DNA of 64,000 bases from contig NZ_CP017141.1 of the NCBI RefSeq assembly GCF_001721645.1, forward strand, positions 3,968,001 through 4,032,000. Direction: 5' to 3'. Below are positions 16,377 through 24,560 of this stretch, one piece after another. The translations under genes were made by a program, and so were the position numbers. The stretch is from Pedobacter steynii (GTDB lineage Bacteria; Bacteroidota; Bacteroidia; Sphingobacteriales; Sphingobacteriaceae). The notes under the pieces were generated by a model. The model saw only the letters and a program-made list of their open reading frames with translations. It had not been told where the DNA came from and did not search any database. The number at the start of each line of letters is the position of its first letter. Within the stretch, counting starts at the first letter, position 1.

Positions 16377-18575
16377 ATGAAAAAAACAGTTTATCTGCTG
16401 TTGTGTGCATTGGTGTTTTCCTTTGCGAATACAGCCAAGGCAGATGAAGGGATGTGGATCCCGATGCTGATAGGAAAGAACTATGAGCAAATGAAGAAAC
16501 AAGGCTTTAAGCTAAGCGCAAAAGACCTTTACAATGCAAATGGTTCGAGCCTTAAAGATGCTATCGTTCATTTCGGTGGTTTCTGTACCGGAGAGATTGT
16601 TTCTGATAAAGGATTGATCTTTACCAACCATCACTGTGGTTATGATGCAATAGCTTCTAACTCAACAGCTCAAAACAACATTCTTGACAATGGTTTCTAT
16701 GCCAAAAATTATGGTGAAGAAAAACCTATCGATGGTTTATTTGTACGTTTCCTTCTGAAAATGGAAGATGTAACGGATAAAGTAAATGAAGCAACCAAAG
16801 GATTGAAAGGCGCAGAGAAAGCTTCAAAAATGACGGAAGCCTTCAATACCATCGCTAAAGCTGCGGTAACAGGCCCTACAATCGAAGCAAACGTAAAAGA
16901 CTTCTATAAATCAAACCAGTTTATCCTTTTCGTTTACGAACGTTTTGATGATATCCGTCTGGTAGGTGCACCTCCTCAGAATATCGGTAAATTCGGTGGT
17001 GATACAGACAACTGGGAGTGGCCACGTCAAACAGGTGATTTCTCTGTATTCAGAGTATATGCCGGTAAAGACAATAAGCCTTCGAAATATACCACAGAAA
17101 ATGTGCCTTATGCACCAAAAAAATTCCTTCCGGTTTCTATCAAGGGAGTGAAAAATGGTGATTTTTCTATCGTTTACGGTTATCCAGGCCGCACAGACCG
17201 GTATTTAACTTCTTACGGTGTTGATCTTGCAACTGAAAAAGTAAGTCCGACGATCGTGAAATTACGCGATATCCGTCTGAAAGCATGGAAACAGGAAATG
17301 GATAAAAGTGTAGATACCCGTTTGAAACTGTCTTCACAATATGCAAACATCGCTAACTACTGGAAATATTTTATTGGTCAGACTGAACAGCTGAAAAGAC
17401 TTAAAGTTGCCGATTCAAAAAGAAAAGAAGAAAAAGAGTTTACAGAATGGGCAGCTCAGAAAACTGAATTTGCTGGCCTGATGGATCAATATGCTCAGAT
17501 TTATAAAGATATCGATCCGATCTCTGTACAACGTACTTATATCAATGAAGGCTTTATGGCCTCAGGATGGGTGCCAAATGCAATTTCTATCGGTCGCGCA
17601 TGGACTGCAATGGACCAGAAAAAAGGTGATGCTGCCTTTGCTGAAAAAGTAAAATCAAGCATCAATGGTTCGATTGCCGGTTACGAAGAAACTTATGTGG
17701 AAGCTGCTGATAAAAAGATCTTCGCTAAGATCCTGGCTGCTTTCTATCAGGATGTTCCTACAAAATCACAACCTAAGTTCTTCGCCGAAATTGCAGAGAA
17801 ATACTGGACAGGAAGCCCTGAAACAACTTTTGAGAAGTACGCGGATTACCTGTGGGAAAACAGTAATTTCATTAAACCGGAGAAACTGAAGAAATTTATC
17901 GCTTCTAATCCAAGCCTTGATGCCATTAAAGCTGATCCTGGATATAAATATGCGGTAAACCTGCTTCCTGCGGATTATGTAAAAGCAAACTTCGGATCTC
18001 TGGTAGCTGATTTTGAAACTAAAAAAGCAGAACTGGATAACCTCTACCTGAAAGCAATCCTGGAAAAAAATGCAGGAAAGATCATGTATCCGGATGCAAA
18101 TTCAACAATGAGGTTGTCTTATGGAAATGTTCAGGACTACGCTCCAAAAGATGGGATGTCGTATAAAACTACGACAACGATCGAAGGAATCATGCAAAAA
18201 TATGTTCCTGGTGATGGCGAGTTTGACCTTCCTGCTAACCTGATCGAAAACTACAATAAAAAGAACTTCGGCCAATATGGTAATGATGGTACTTTGACGG
18301 TAGGATTCATTACCAATAATGACATTACTGGTGGTAACTCTGGTTCACCGGTGATCAATGGCAATGGCGAACTAATCGGCCTTGCTTTCGATGGTAACTG
18401 GGAAGCAATGAGCGGTGATATCGCATTTGATAAGAAATTTAAACGCACAATCTGTGTGGATGTACGCTATGTGTTGTGGTGTATTGACGTTTTAGGTGGC
18501 GCTAAGAATATAATTGATGAGCTGGACATCAGAAAAGATGGTGTAGCTCCGAAGAAAGCTGTTACCAAGAAGTAA
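16377..18575 (+). CDS. S46 dipeptidyl-peptidase, DPP7 type
   Basis: A 732-residue serine exopeptidase that removes dipeptides from peptide N-termini in the periplasm. A signal peptide ends near residue 22 (NTAKADEG). The chymotrypsin-like catalytic histidine is in GLIFTNHHCGYDAI (His85/86). The catalytic serine is in ITGGNSGSPV at Ser655, the same number as in Porphyromonas DPP7 and DPP11. Position 673, which decides specificity, is Gly in LAFDGNWE; Gly fits DPP7 (hydrophobic/aliphatic P1), whereas DPP11 has Arg there. It is a single gene with its own promoter element and a long terminator hairpin. It probably feeds peptides to central nitrogen metabolism. Confidence 0.95.
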   Translation: MKKTVYLLLCALVFSFANTAKADEGMWIPMLIGKNYEQMKKQGFKLSAKDLYNANGSSLKDAIVHFGGFCTGEIVSDKGLIFTNHHCGYDAIASNSTAQNNILDNGFYAKNYGEEKPIDGLFVRFLLKMEDVTDKVNEATKGLKGAEKASKMTEAFNTIAKAAVTGPTIEANVKDFYKSNQFILFVYERFDDIRLVGAPPQNIGKFGGDTDNWEWPRQTGDFSVFRVYAGKDNKPSKYTTENVPYAPKKFLPVSIKGVKNGDFSIVYGYPGRTDRYLTSYGVDLATEKVSPTIVKLRDIRLKAWKQEMDKSVDTRLKLSSQYANIANYWKYFIGQTEQLKRLKVADSKRKEEKEFTEWAAQKTEFAGLMDQYAQIYKDIDPISVQRTYINEGFMASGWVPNAISIGRAWTAMDQKKGDAAFAEKVKSSINGSIAGYEETYVEAADKKIFAKILAAFYQDVPTKSQPKFFAEIAEKYWTGSPETTFEKYADYLWENSNFIKPEKLKKFIASNPSLDAIKADPGYKYAVNLLPADYVKANFGSLVADFETKKAELDNLYLKAILEKNAGKIMYPDANSTMRLSYGNVQDYAPKDGMSYKTTTTIEGIMQKYVPGDGEFDLPANLIENYNKKNFGQYGNDGTLTVGFITNNDITGGNSGSPVINGNGELIGLAFDGNWEAMSGDIAFDKKFKRTICVDVRYVLWCIDVLGGAKNIIDELDIRKDGVAPKKAVTKK

Positions 18576-18580
18576 TGTGA

Positions 18581-18660
18581 AAAAAATGTTCCTCTTTTCA
18601 TCCTCGGATCTTTGCTGAAAAGCAAATATCCGGATGTCTTCAAAGAGGAACATTTTTTTT
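18581..18660 (+). terminator. Long terminator hairpin after the S46 peptidase gene
   Basis: A 17-bp perfect outer stem (18581-18597 with 18642-18658) ends in a run of T. The inside folds again: CATCC/GGATG, GGAT/ATCC and TTGCT/AGCAA around a GAAA loop. It begins 5 bases after the peptidase stop. It is much longer than a typical terminator. Confidence 0.85.
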
Positions 18661-18670
18661 GGGGAAAAGA

Positions 18671-18768
18671 GAGATCCTGCCCGGGATTAAGGATCTTGCA
18701 GGGTTTCAGATTAAAGGACTTGTAAGATTTCAGATAAAGATCCTTGTAGCACTCAGATTAAAATACTG
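18671..18768. repeat. Degenerate ~24-bp tandem repeat
   Basis: Three consecutive units start GATTAA/GATTAA/GATAAA at 18685, 18709 and 18733 (24, 24 and 23 bases), each with a CTTG core and ending TTTCA or CTCA. A fourth, partial unit starts at 18756, and a weaker one may precede at 18671. The units are contiguous with no spacers, so this is not a CRISPR array. Confidence 0.6.
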
Positions 18769-18783
18769 TTTTAAAACTAACTG

Positions 18784-18817
18784 AAAGGGGTTAAGCATCA
18801 TGTTTAACCCTTTTTTT
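18784..18817 (+). terminator. Second terminator-like hairpin
   Basis: The stem AAAGGGGTTAA/TTAACCCTTT around an 8-10 base loop is followed by seven T. No plus-strand gene lies between this and the previous terminator, so what it ends is unclear. Confidence 0.65.
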
Positions 18818-18894
18818 ATTTGCTCCTTTTTATTGTTGAAGCAATTCGCCTTGTCCAGGATGATAACTATGGGTGGGAATGAGCAATATTTCAA

Positions 18895-18986
18895 TAAAAA
18901 AGAAGCATTCTCTGAAAAGGCATAGAAGGCTTTGCGCCCTTCAGCGCAAGGTTTTCAGCCTTTGAAGAGTGATGCTTCTTTTTTAA
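18895..18986. terminator. Long ~92-nt hairpin with A-tract and T-tract ends
   Basis: The outer arms AAAAAAGAAGCAT and ATGCTTCTTTTTT pair at the ends. Inside, CTCT..AAAAGGC pairs with GCCTTT..AGAG, and TTGCGC pairs with GCGCAA at the tip. It could terminate transcription in either direction or be a stable small RNA. No gene is visible in it. Confidence 0.6.
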
Positions 18987-19057
18987 GTAAGAATAATCTT
19001 TTTAACTAAGAATAATTGGAAACGAAAGAGCTAAATAACAAAAATCAGGAACACAAA

Positions 19058-19083
19058 AAAACCGGCACTAAATAATGCCGGTT
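19058..19083 (-). terminator. Terminator of purM
   Basis: A 9-bp stem AAACCGGCA/TGCCGGTTT. Read on the minus strand it is followed by eight T, 23 bases past the purM stop. Confidence 0.88.
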
Positions 19084-19105
19084 TCCTTAATAATATCTGC
19101 TTCGG

Positions 19106-20287
19106 TTAGTTATATACAAACGTACCTTTTTCGCTTTGAATCGTTACCTGTTTCTGTGATGATGATTCTACACGGCCAATAATCTGTGCCTCAATGTTAA
19201 AACTATTAGAAATTGCAATAATCTCCTGAGCAATAGCTTCCGGAACATATAGTTCCATTCTATGTCCCATATTGAATACTTTATACATTTCTTTCCAGTC
19301 GGTGCCTGACTGCTCCTGGATCAATTGGAATAAAGGAGGAACAGGAAACAGATTGTCTTTAATGATATGTACATCATCATTTACAAAATGAAGCACTTTA
19401 GTCTGGGCGCCACCACTGCAATGTACGATGCCATGAATCTGATCTCGGTGTGCTTCTAAAACTTTTTTAATGACAGGTGCATAAGTACGGGTAGGGGAAA
19501 GCACTAACTTTCCTACAGTAATTTCTGTCTCTTCATTTATTTTGATGGTGTCAGTCAGCTTTTTGCCTCCGGAAAATACCAGGTCAAAAGGAACTGAAGG
19601 ATCGAAACTTTCAGGATAGTTGTTGGCGATGGATTTCTCGAAAACATCATGTCTGGCAGAAGTTAATCCATTTGATCCCATTCCACCATTATATTCGGTT
19701 TCATAGCTGGCTTGTCCTGATGAAGAAAGTCCTACAATCACATCTCCCGCTTGAATTTTATCATTGCTGATGATTTTATCCCGCTCAATTCTGCAGGTTA
19801 CTGTAGAGTCAACGATGATGGTGCGAACAAGATCACCCACGTCGGCGGTTTCACCTCCGGTAGAATAAATGGAAATTCCAAGTGCTCTTAATTCTGCCAG
19901 GATCTCTTCAGTGCCATTGATAATTGCAGCAATCACTTCTCCTGGGATCAGGTTTTTGTTGCGTCCAATGGTAGAGGATAAAAGGATCTGATCTGTAGCG
20001 CCTACACAGATGAGGTCATCGATATTCATAATGATGGCATCCTGTGCAATTCCTTTCCATACGGAAATATCACCTGTTTCTTTCCAGTAAACATAGGCCA
20101 GAGATGATTTTGTCCCTGCTCCGTCTGCATGCATAATGTTGCAGAATGCTTCATCATTTCCCAGGATATCCGGGATGATTTTACAGAAGGCTTGCGGAAA
20201 AATACCTTTATCTATATTCTTGATGGCTTGGTGCACATCTTCTTTTGACGCAGAAACGCCACGTTGGTTGTACCTGTTATCACTCAT
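19106..20287 (-). CDS. purM: Phosphoribosylformylglycinamidine cyclo-ligase (AIR synthetase)
   Basis: A 393-residue enzyme of de novo purine synthesis: it closes the imidazole ring of FGAM to make aminoimidazole ribotide using ATP. Family features are HADGAGTKSSLAYVYW near the N-terminus, STGGETADVGDLVRTI, the glycine-rich VIVGLSSSGQASYE, and HCSGGAQTKVLHF with a final GHRMELYVP. It is the longer Bacteroidota form (family usually about 345 residues). The upstream pathway enzyme PurL is encoded elsewhere in this window (31220-34885). It has its own terminator and lies downstream of glnN, which ends at a terminator, so it is probably transcribed alone. Confidence 0.93.
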   Translation of the reverse strand: MSDNRYNQRGVSASKEDVHQAIKNIDKGIFPQAFCKIIPDILGNDEAFCNIMHADGAGTKSSLAYVYWKETGDISVWKGIAQDAIIMNIDDLICVGATDQILLSSTIGRNKNLIPGEVIAAIINGTEEILAELRALGISIYSTGGETADVGDLVRTIIVDSTVTCRIERDKIISNDKIQAGDVIVGLSSSGQASYETEYNGGMGSNGLTSARHDVFEKSIANNYPESFDPSVPFDLVFSGGKKLTDTIKINEETEITVGKLVLSPTRTYAPVIKKVLEAHRDQIHGIVHCSGGAQTKVLHFVNDDVHIIKDNLFPVPPLFQLIQEQSGTDWKEMYKVFNMGHRMELYVPEAIAQEIIAISNSFNIEAQIIGRVESSSQKQVTIQSEKGTFVYN

Positions 20288-20340
20288 GTTGTTGCAAAGA
20301 TAGGGAAACGCCCGAATGTTAAAGCGTTAAGCGCAAAAAA

Positions 20341-20370
20341 ATAACCCTTCAAAATTAATTGAAGGGTTAT
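20341..20370 (-). terminator. Terminator of glnN
   Basis: A 12-bp perfect stem (20341-20352 with 20359-20370) around six bases, with seven T following on the minus strand. Confidence 0.9.
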
Positions 20371-20403
20371 AAAACTAAAATAAATGGTTTATTGAGGTTT
20401 GGT

Positions 20404-22590
20404 TTATTTTATAAACAACAATTCTCTGAACTTAGGTAGAGGCCATACGCTGTCGTCTACAATTTGTTCTAATTTATCTGTATGGTAACGGATGGTGTCA
20501 AAGTAAGATTTAACATTCTCATCATAACCGATTGCTTTCTCGCGTGAATCTTCGATTGCATTAGTTTTTTTACGTTCTTCCAACATTTTATCGATACTGG
20601 TTTTAAGGACACCAAGGTGTTCTGAAACTTTATTGATGATCAATAACGGCGTTTCTAGAGCATCTTTACCAAGACCAAGGTCTTTCAATCCTTTTGCATT
20701 TTCGATTAGCGTATTTTGGTAAGCAATTGTAGCAGGAATGATCATGCTGTTTGCTACTTCGCCAATTACCCTTGCTTCGATCTGAAGTTTCTTGTAATAG
20801 CTTTCCAATAAGATCTCATGACGTGCATGTAATTCACGTTTGCTGAAGATATTGGTGTTAGTGAATAGCTCAGATGTTTTTTCAGTTAAGTAAGCATCTA
20901 AAGCTTTAGGTGTAGTTTTGATGTTTGATAAACCGCGTTTTGCAGCTTCCTCTTCCCACTCCTGGCTATAACCATTTCCTTCAAAACGGATGTCTTTTGA
21001 TTCTTTAAGGTATTTTTTGATGATGGTTAATAAAGCCACATCTTTTTTCTCTCCTTTTTTGATCAGTTTGTCTACTTCAACTTTGAATTTAGTCAATTGA
21101 TCTGCAACAATTGCATTCAGGACAGTCATCGGAGCAGAAGAGTTTTCAGAAGAACCTACTGCCCTAAGCTCGAATTTGTTTCCGGTGAAAGCAAAAGGAG
21201 AAGTACGGTTACGGTCAGTTGTATCGAAAGAGATCTGAGGGATCTTAGGAATACCTAACCACAATGAATCTTCGCTTTTTACTTTTTTGATGATGCTGCG
21301 TGAAGATTCGATTTCGTCTAATACATCAGCAAGTTGTGAACCAAGGAAGATCGAGATGATTGCCGGTGGCGCCTCATTAGCTCCAAGACGGTGATCATTG
21401 CTTACAGAAGCGATACTTGCTCTTAAAAGATCAGCATGTTCATGAACAGCTTTAATGGTATTCACGAAAAACGTTAAGAACATTAAGTTGTTTTTAGGCG
21501 TTTTTCCTGGTGACAATAAGTTTTTACCAGTATCAGTAATTAGTGACCAGTTGTTGTGTTTACCTGATCCGTTGATTCCTGCATATGGTTTTTCGTGTAA
21601 TAAAACTTTGAAGTTATGTCTTAAGGCAACTTTTTCCATTAAGTCCATCAACAATTGATTGTGGTCAATCGCAAGGTTGATTTCTTCATAGATTGGTGCG
21701 CATTCGAACTGAGAAGGAGCAACCTCATTGTGGCGTGTTTTCAAAGGAATACCTAATTTCAGGGCTTCGTTTTCAAAATCAACCATATAAGTGAATACAC
21801 GCTCAGGAATCGATCCGAAATAATGATCTTCTAATTGTTGTCCTTTTGCAGACATATGTCCGAATAGGGTACGGCCGGTTAAGGCAAGATCCGGACGTGC
21901 GTTATACATCGCAAGGTCTACCAGGAAGTATTCCTGCTCAATACCTAAAGATGCATTTACTTTAGTGATGCTTTTGTCGAAATACTGACAAACATCAACT
22001 GCTGCTTTATCTAAAGCAGAAAGTGCTTTTAACAGGGGAGCTTTATAATCTAAAGCCTCACCGGTGTAAGCAACAAATACAGTAGGAATACAAAGCGTTT
22101 TACCAGCTTTGCTTTCCATAATGAAAGCTGGAGAAGAAGGATCCCATGCAGTATATCCGCGGGCCTCAAAAGTATTACGGATACCTCCGTTAGGGAAGCT
22201 GGATGCATCCGGCTCTTGCTGAACCAATGCACTTCCTGCAAATACTTCAATTGCACCATCTTTACTTGGCTCAAAGAAAGAGTCATGTTTTTCAGCAGTA
22301 GATCCTGTTAATGGTTGAAACCAGTGAGTGTAGTGGGTTGCACCTTTAGCCATTGCCCAGCTTTTCATGGCTGTGGCGATATGATTGGCATCCTCATGAT
22401 TGATTAACTCTCCCTGGTCAATGGAAGAAATTAATTTCTCAAACACTTCTTTTGATAAGAAATCTTTCATTTTTTTCTTATCGAAAACATTAACGCCAAA
22501 AAACTCAGAAATCTTAGTCGAAGGAGACTTTACTTCCGGTGAAATTCTTGATTGCGCCTCTTTTAATGCAATTGTTCTTAAGCTTTTCAT
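20404..22590 (-). CDS. glnN: Type III glutamine synthetase
   Basis: A 728-residue glutamine synthetase of the GSIII class, which forms glutamine from glutamate, ammonia and ATP. The N-terminal GSIII domain (about 20-180) has FFGVNVFDKKKMKDFL and THYTHWFQPLTG. The catalytic part has NASLGIEQEYFLVD, ARHNEVAPSQFE-like TRHNEVAPSQFECAP, INGSGKHNNWSL and RLGANEAPPAIISIFLG. The long C-terminal helical region is typical. This class is common in Bacteroidota and cyanobacteria and lacks the adenylylation loop of GSI. Cytoplasmic dodecamer by family. A minus-strand -7-like element (TATTTTTG, complement of 22611-22618) lies 21 bases upstream. Confidence 0.97.
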   Translation of the reverse strand: MKSLRTIALKEAQSRISPEVKSPSTKISEFFGVNVFDKKKMKDFLSKEVFEKLISSIDQGELINHEDANHIATAMKSWAMAKGATHYTHWFQPLTGSTAEKHDSFFEPSKDGAIEVFAGSALVQQEPDASSFPNGGIRNTFEARGYTAWDPSSPAFIMESKAGKTLCIPTVFVAYTGEALDYKAPLLKALSALDKAAVDVCQYFDKSITKVNASLGIEQEYFLVDLAMYNARPDLALTGRTLFGHMSAKGQQLEDHYFGSIPERVFTYMVDFENEALKLGIPLKTRHNEVAPSQFECAPIYEEINLAIDHNQLLMDLMEKVALRHNFKVLLHEKPYAGINGSGKHNNWSLITDTGKNLLSPGKTPKNNLMFLTFFVNTIKAVHEHADLLRASIASVSNDHRLGANEAPPAIISIFLGSQLADVLDEIESSRSIIKKVKSEDSLWLGIPKIPQISFDTTDRNRTSPFAFTGNKFELRAVGSSENSSAPMTVLNAIVADQLTKFKVEVDKLIKKGEKKDVALLTIIKKYLKESKDIRFEGNGYSQEWEEEAAKRGLSNIKTTPKALDAYLTEKTSELFTNTNIFSKRELHARHEILLESYYKKLQIEARVIGEVANSMIIPATIAYQNTLIENAKGLKDLGLGKDALETPLLIINKVSEHLGVLKTSIDKMLEERKKTNAIEDSREKAIGYDENVKSYFDTIRYHTDKLEQIVDDSVWPLPKFRELLFIK

Positions 22591-23128
22591 TTATTTGTTT
22601 AAAATTTGGTCAAAAATATAATTTTTGTTTGGTATTTTCTGTGAATTGTTTGTAAAAATACGAATGTCAGGAAATAATCAAAGAAATATTTGAGGTTTTT
22701 AGAGATTTTGTGTGATGAATTTTAATGAATAGGCGTTATTCTGCCGCCTGTTTGATGTTTTTGCCGATTTCAGGCGTTTTAAGATTTTTTGCATTTTGGC
22801 TATGAAAAGCTGGTAATCTTCACATCATTGTAAGGAATGGAAAGGATATTTCCCTTATTTTCTGGAAGATAGGAAGAAATTTTCAAATAAAAGAGAAAAA
22901 AAAGCTGATTATGATATATAAGGTGTAGAAAAAACAAATAATAAGGCATTCCCTGCAAATAAAAGGTTTATGCCTACGAATAATAAAAAGATATAGCAGA
23001 ATAATAAAAACATAAGGATCTTAGTAGAGACAGCCCTTTTTAATGTGACCCCCTAATCATATTGATATGGATGTTTACCAGTTTAGGTGGTGTAGCACTT
23101 TAGATAGGTAAAATAAGAATGAGCAGGA

Positions 23129-23228
23129 ATAAATTCTCAAGGTTAGTAAACCATGCCTGCTGTACTTCAAATAACCATCAGGAATTTTATTTCCTCCCCG
23201 ATCTGAGATCCTGATGGTTGTTTTTTTT
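23129..23228 (+). ncRNA. Candidate small RNA 3' end: two stem-loops and a terminator without an upstream gene
   Basis: AGCAGG (about 23131) pairs with CCTGCT (about 23156) around a nested GGTT-AGTA-AACC. AACCATCAGGA (23173-23183) then pairs with TCCTGATGGTT (23209-23219), followed by G and eight T. The nearest plus-strand gene upstream is several kilobases away, so the terminator probably ends an unannotated short transcript. Its 5' end and promoter are not identified, and it matches no RNA family I can recognise. Confidence 0.4.
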
Positions 23229-23235
23229 ACCTTTG
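23228..23235 (+). promoter_or_regulatory. -7 promoter element of the trmN6 operon
   Basis: TACCTTTG matches TAnnTTTG, 63 bases before the trmN6 start. It overlaps the last T of the preceding terminator by one base. Confidence 0.5.
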
Positions 23236-23298
23236 CCCCGTTCCATAAATAACATACTTATATATTATATATAGTATACGATAATTTCAAATGCCATC

Positions 23299-24003
23299 AT
23301 GGGGAGTATTTTTAGGTTTAAGCAATTTGAGGTAGACCAATCTGGTTGCGCCATGAAGATCAATACGGATGGTGTGTTGCTGGCTGCTGTAGTAGCTAAA
23401 TCTGAACCTCGTTATATTCTGGATATCGGTACCGGAACAGGAGTAATCGCCCTGATGCTGGCCCAGCGTTTTTCTTCTGCCTATATAGATGCGGTAGAGA
23501 TCGACGAATCTGCTGCGAATGCAGCGGTCGGGAATTTTGCCCGTTCCAGCTTTTCATCGCGGACTGCCGCTCATTTCAGTGCCATAGAAGATTATACGAC
23601 CGATCGGAGGTATGACCTGGTCGTTTCCAATCCCCCATATTTTGTCAACGACCTTAAAAATCCTGAAATAAGAAAAGGAATTGCAAGACATGCTGATGAA
23701 CGGTTTTTTGAGGCGCTATTGGAGAAAGTTTCCGAAATATTGGCTGAGGAAGGTTGCTTTTGGGTAATTTTACCGGTAAAGCAGGCAGGTTTGCTAGTAC
23801 AAAGTGCTGCTGCATTTGATTTGTTGGTTCGAAAACAGATTGACGTTTGTTCTGATCAAACCAAACCCGTGATTCGCCAGATCGTTTGTCTGTCCAGGTT
23901 AAAAGGGGCGAAAGAACAGGAAACTTTTTACATTTATGAGTCCAGAGGGGTTTATACTGAAGCTTACCGCTTGCTGTTAAAAGATTTCTTTCTTGCCTTC
24001 TGA
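23299..24003 (+). CDS. trmN6: tRNA1(Val) (adenine-37-N6)-methyltransferase
   Basis: A 234-residue SAM-dependent methyltransferase. The start has the family's FRFKQFEVDQSGCAMKINTD, followed by the SAM site ILDIGTGTGVIALMLAQR and the N6-adenine catalytic motif NPPYF at 111-115. This is the YfiC/TrmN6 family that methylates A37 of valine tRNA. First gene of a likely operon with a phosphodiesterase and fbp. Confidence 0.92.
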   Translation: MGSIFRFKQFEVDQSGCAMKINTDGVLLAAVVAKSEPRYILDIGTGTGVIALMLAQRFSSAYIDAVEIDESAANAAVGNFARSSFSSRTAAHFSAIEDYTTDRRYDLVVSNPPYFVNDLKNPEIRKGIARHADERFFEALLEKVSEILAEEGCFWVILPVKQAGLLVQSAAAFDLLVRKQIDVCSDQTKPVIRQIVCLSRLKGAKEQETFYIYESRGVYTEAYRLLLKDFFLAF

Positions 24004-24046
24004 TGGCAATATACATAGCTTTGTCTAAAGACAAATACGCTATACT

Positions 24047-24538
24047 TTGAAAAAAATAGGACTCATTTCCGATACGCATGGTTTTCTTGACGATGCAGTG
24101 TTTAAACATTTTGATGAATGTGATGAAATATGGCATGCCGGAGACTTCGGTCCCGATGTTGCCGATCGCTTAGCTGCCTTTAAACCGCTTAAAGGGGTTT
24201 ATGGCAATATCGATGGAAAGGAAATCCGTTCCGCATTCCCGGAGCACCTCCGTTTTAACTGTGAAAAGGTCGATGTATGGATGACCCATATTGGGGGATA
24301 TCCGGGAAAATATGCTCCTCAGGTTAAGGGTGAAATATACACTAAGCCCCCGATGCTCTTTATCACCGGGCACTCGCATATCCTTAAAGTGATGTTCGAT
24401 AAAAAAATTAATTGCTTGCATATAAATCCGGGTGCGGCGGGAAATTCGGGCTGGCATCGGGTGAAAACATTAATTAGATTTTGTATTTCGGAGGAAAAAA
24501 TACATACCTTAGAGGCCATAGAAATAGGAAATAGATAA
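24047..24538 (+). CDS. YfcE/MJ0936-type metallophosphoesterase
   Basis: A 163-residue calcineurin-like phosphoesterase with all metal motifs in order: SDTHG (8-12), HAGDFG, GNIDG, THIGGYPGKY and TGHSH. Such short forms act as cyclic- or bis-phosphodiesterases in vitro; the cellular substrate is unknown. The start must be TTG at 24047: the frame has a stop 19-21 bases upstream and no ATG between it and the first motif. A 16-base TTTGTCT/AGACAAA inverted repeat lies just before it (24020-24035). Located between trmN6 and fbp, same direction. Confidence 0.88.
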   Translation: MKKIGLISDTHGFLDDAVFKHFDECDEIWHAGDFGPDVADRLAAFKPLKGVYGNIDGKEIRSAFPEHLRFNCEKVDVWMTHIGGYPGKYAPQVKGEIYTKPPMLFITGHSHILKVMFDKKINCLHINPGAAGNSGWHRVKTLIRFCISEEKIHTLEAIEIGNR

Positions 24539-24560
24539 CGTATAAAATACACTAAGTAAT

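Larger units (their letters stand above)
22591..23298. other. 708-base intergenic region
   Basis: AT-rich and without a supported protein gene on either strand. It contains the glnN promoter side, a loose CGCCTG/CAGGCG hairpin at about 22746-22776, and at its right end two stem-loops ending in a strong terminator (see 23129-23228) before the trmN6 promoter element. Confidence 0.6.

Noticed and set aside
18671..18768. CRISPR array
   Set aside because: Units are contiguous and degenerate, there are no spacers, and no cas genes are present.
23654..24136. 160-codon minus-strand frame
   Set aside because: Antisense to trmN6 and the phosphoesterase, both with intact motifs.
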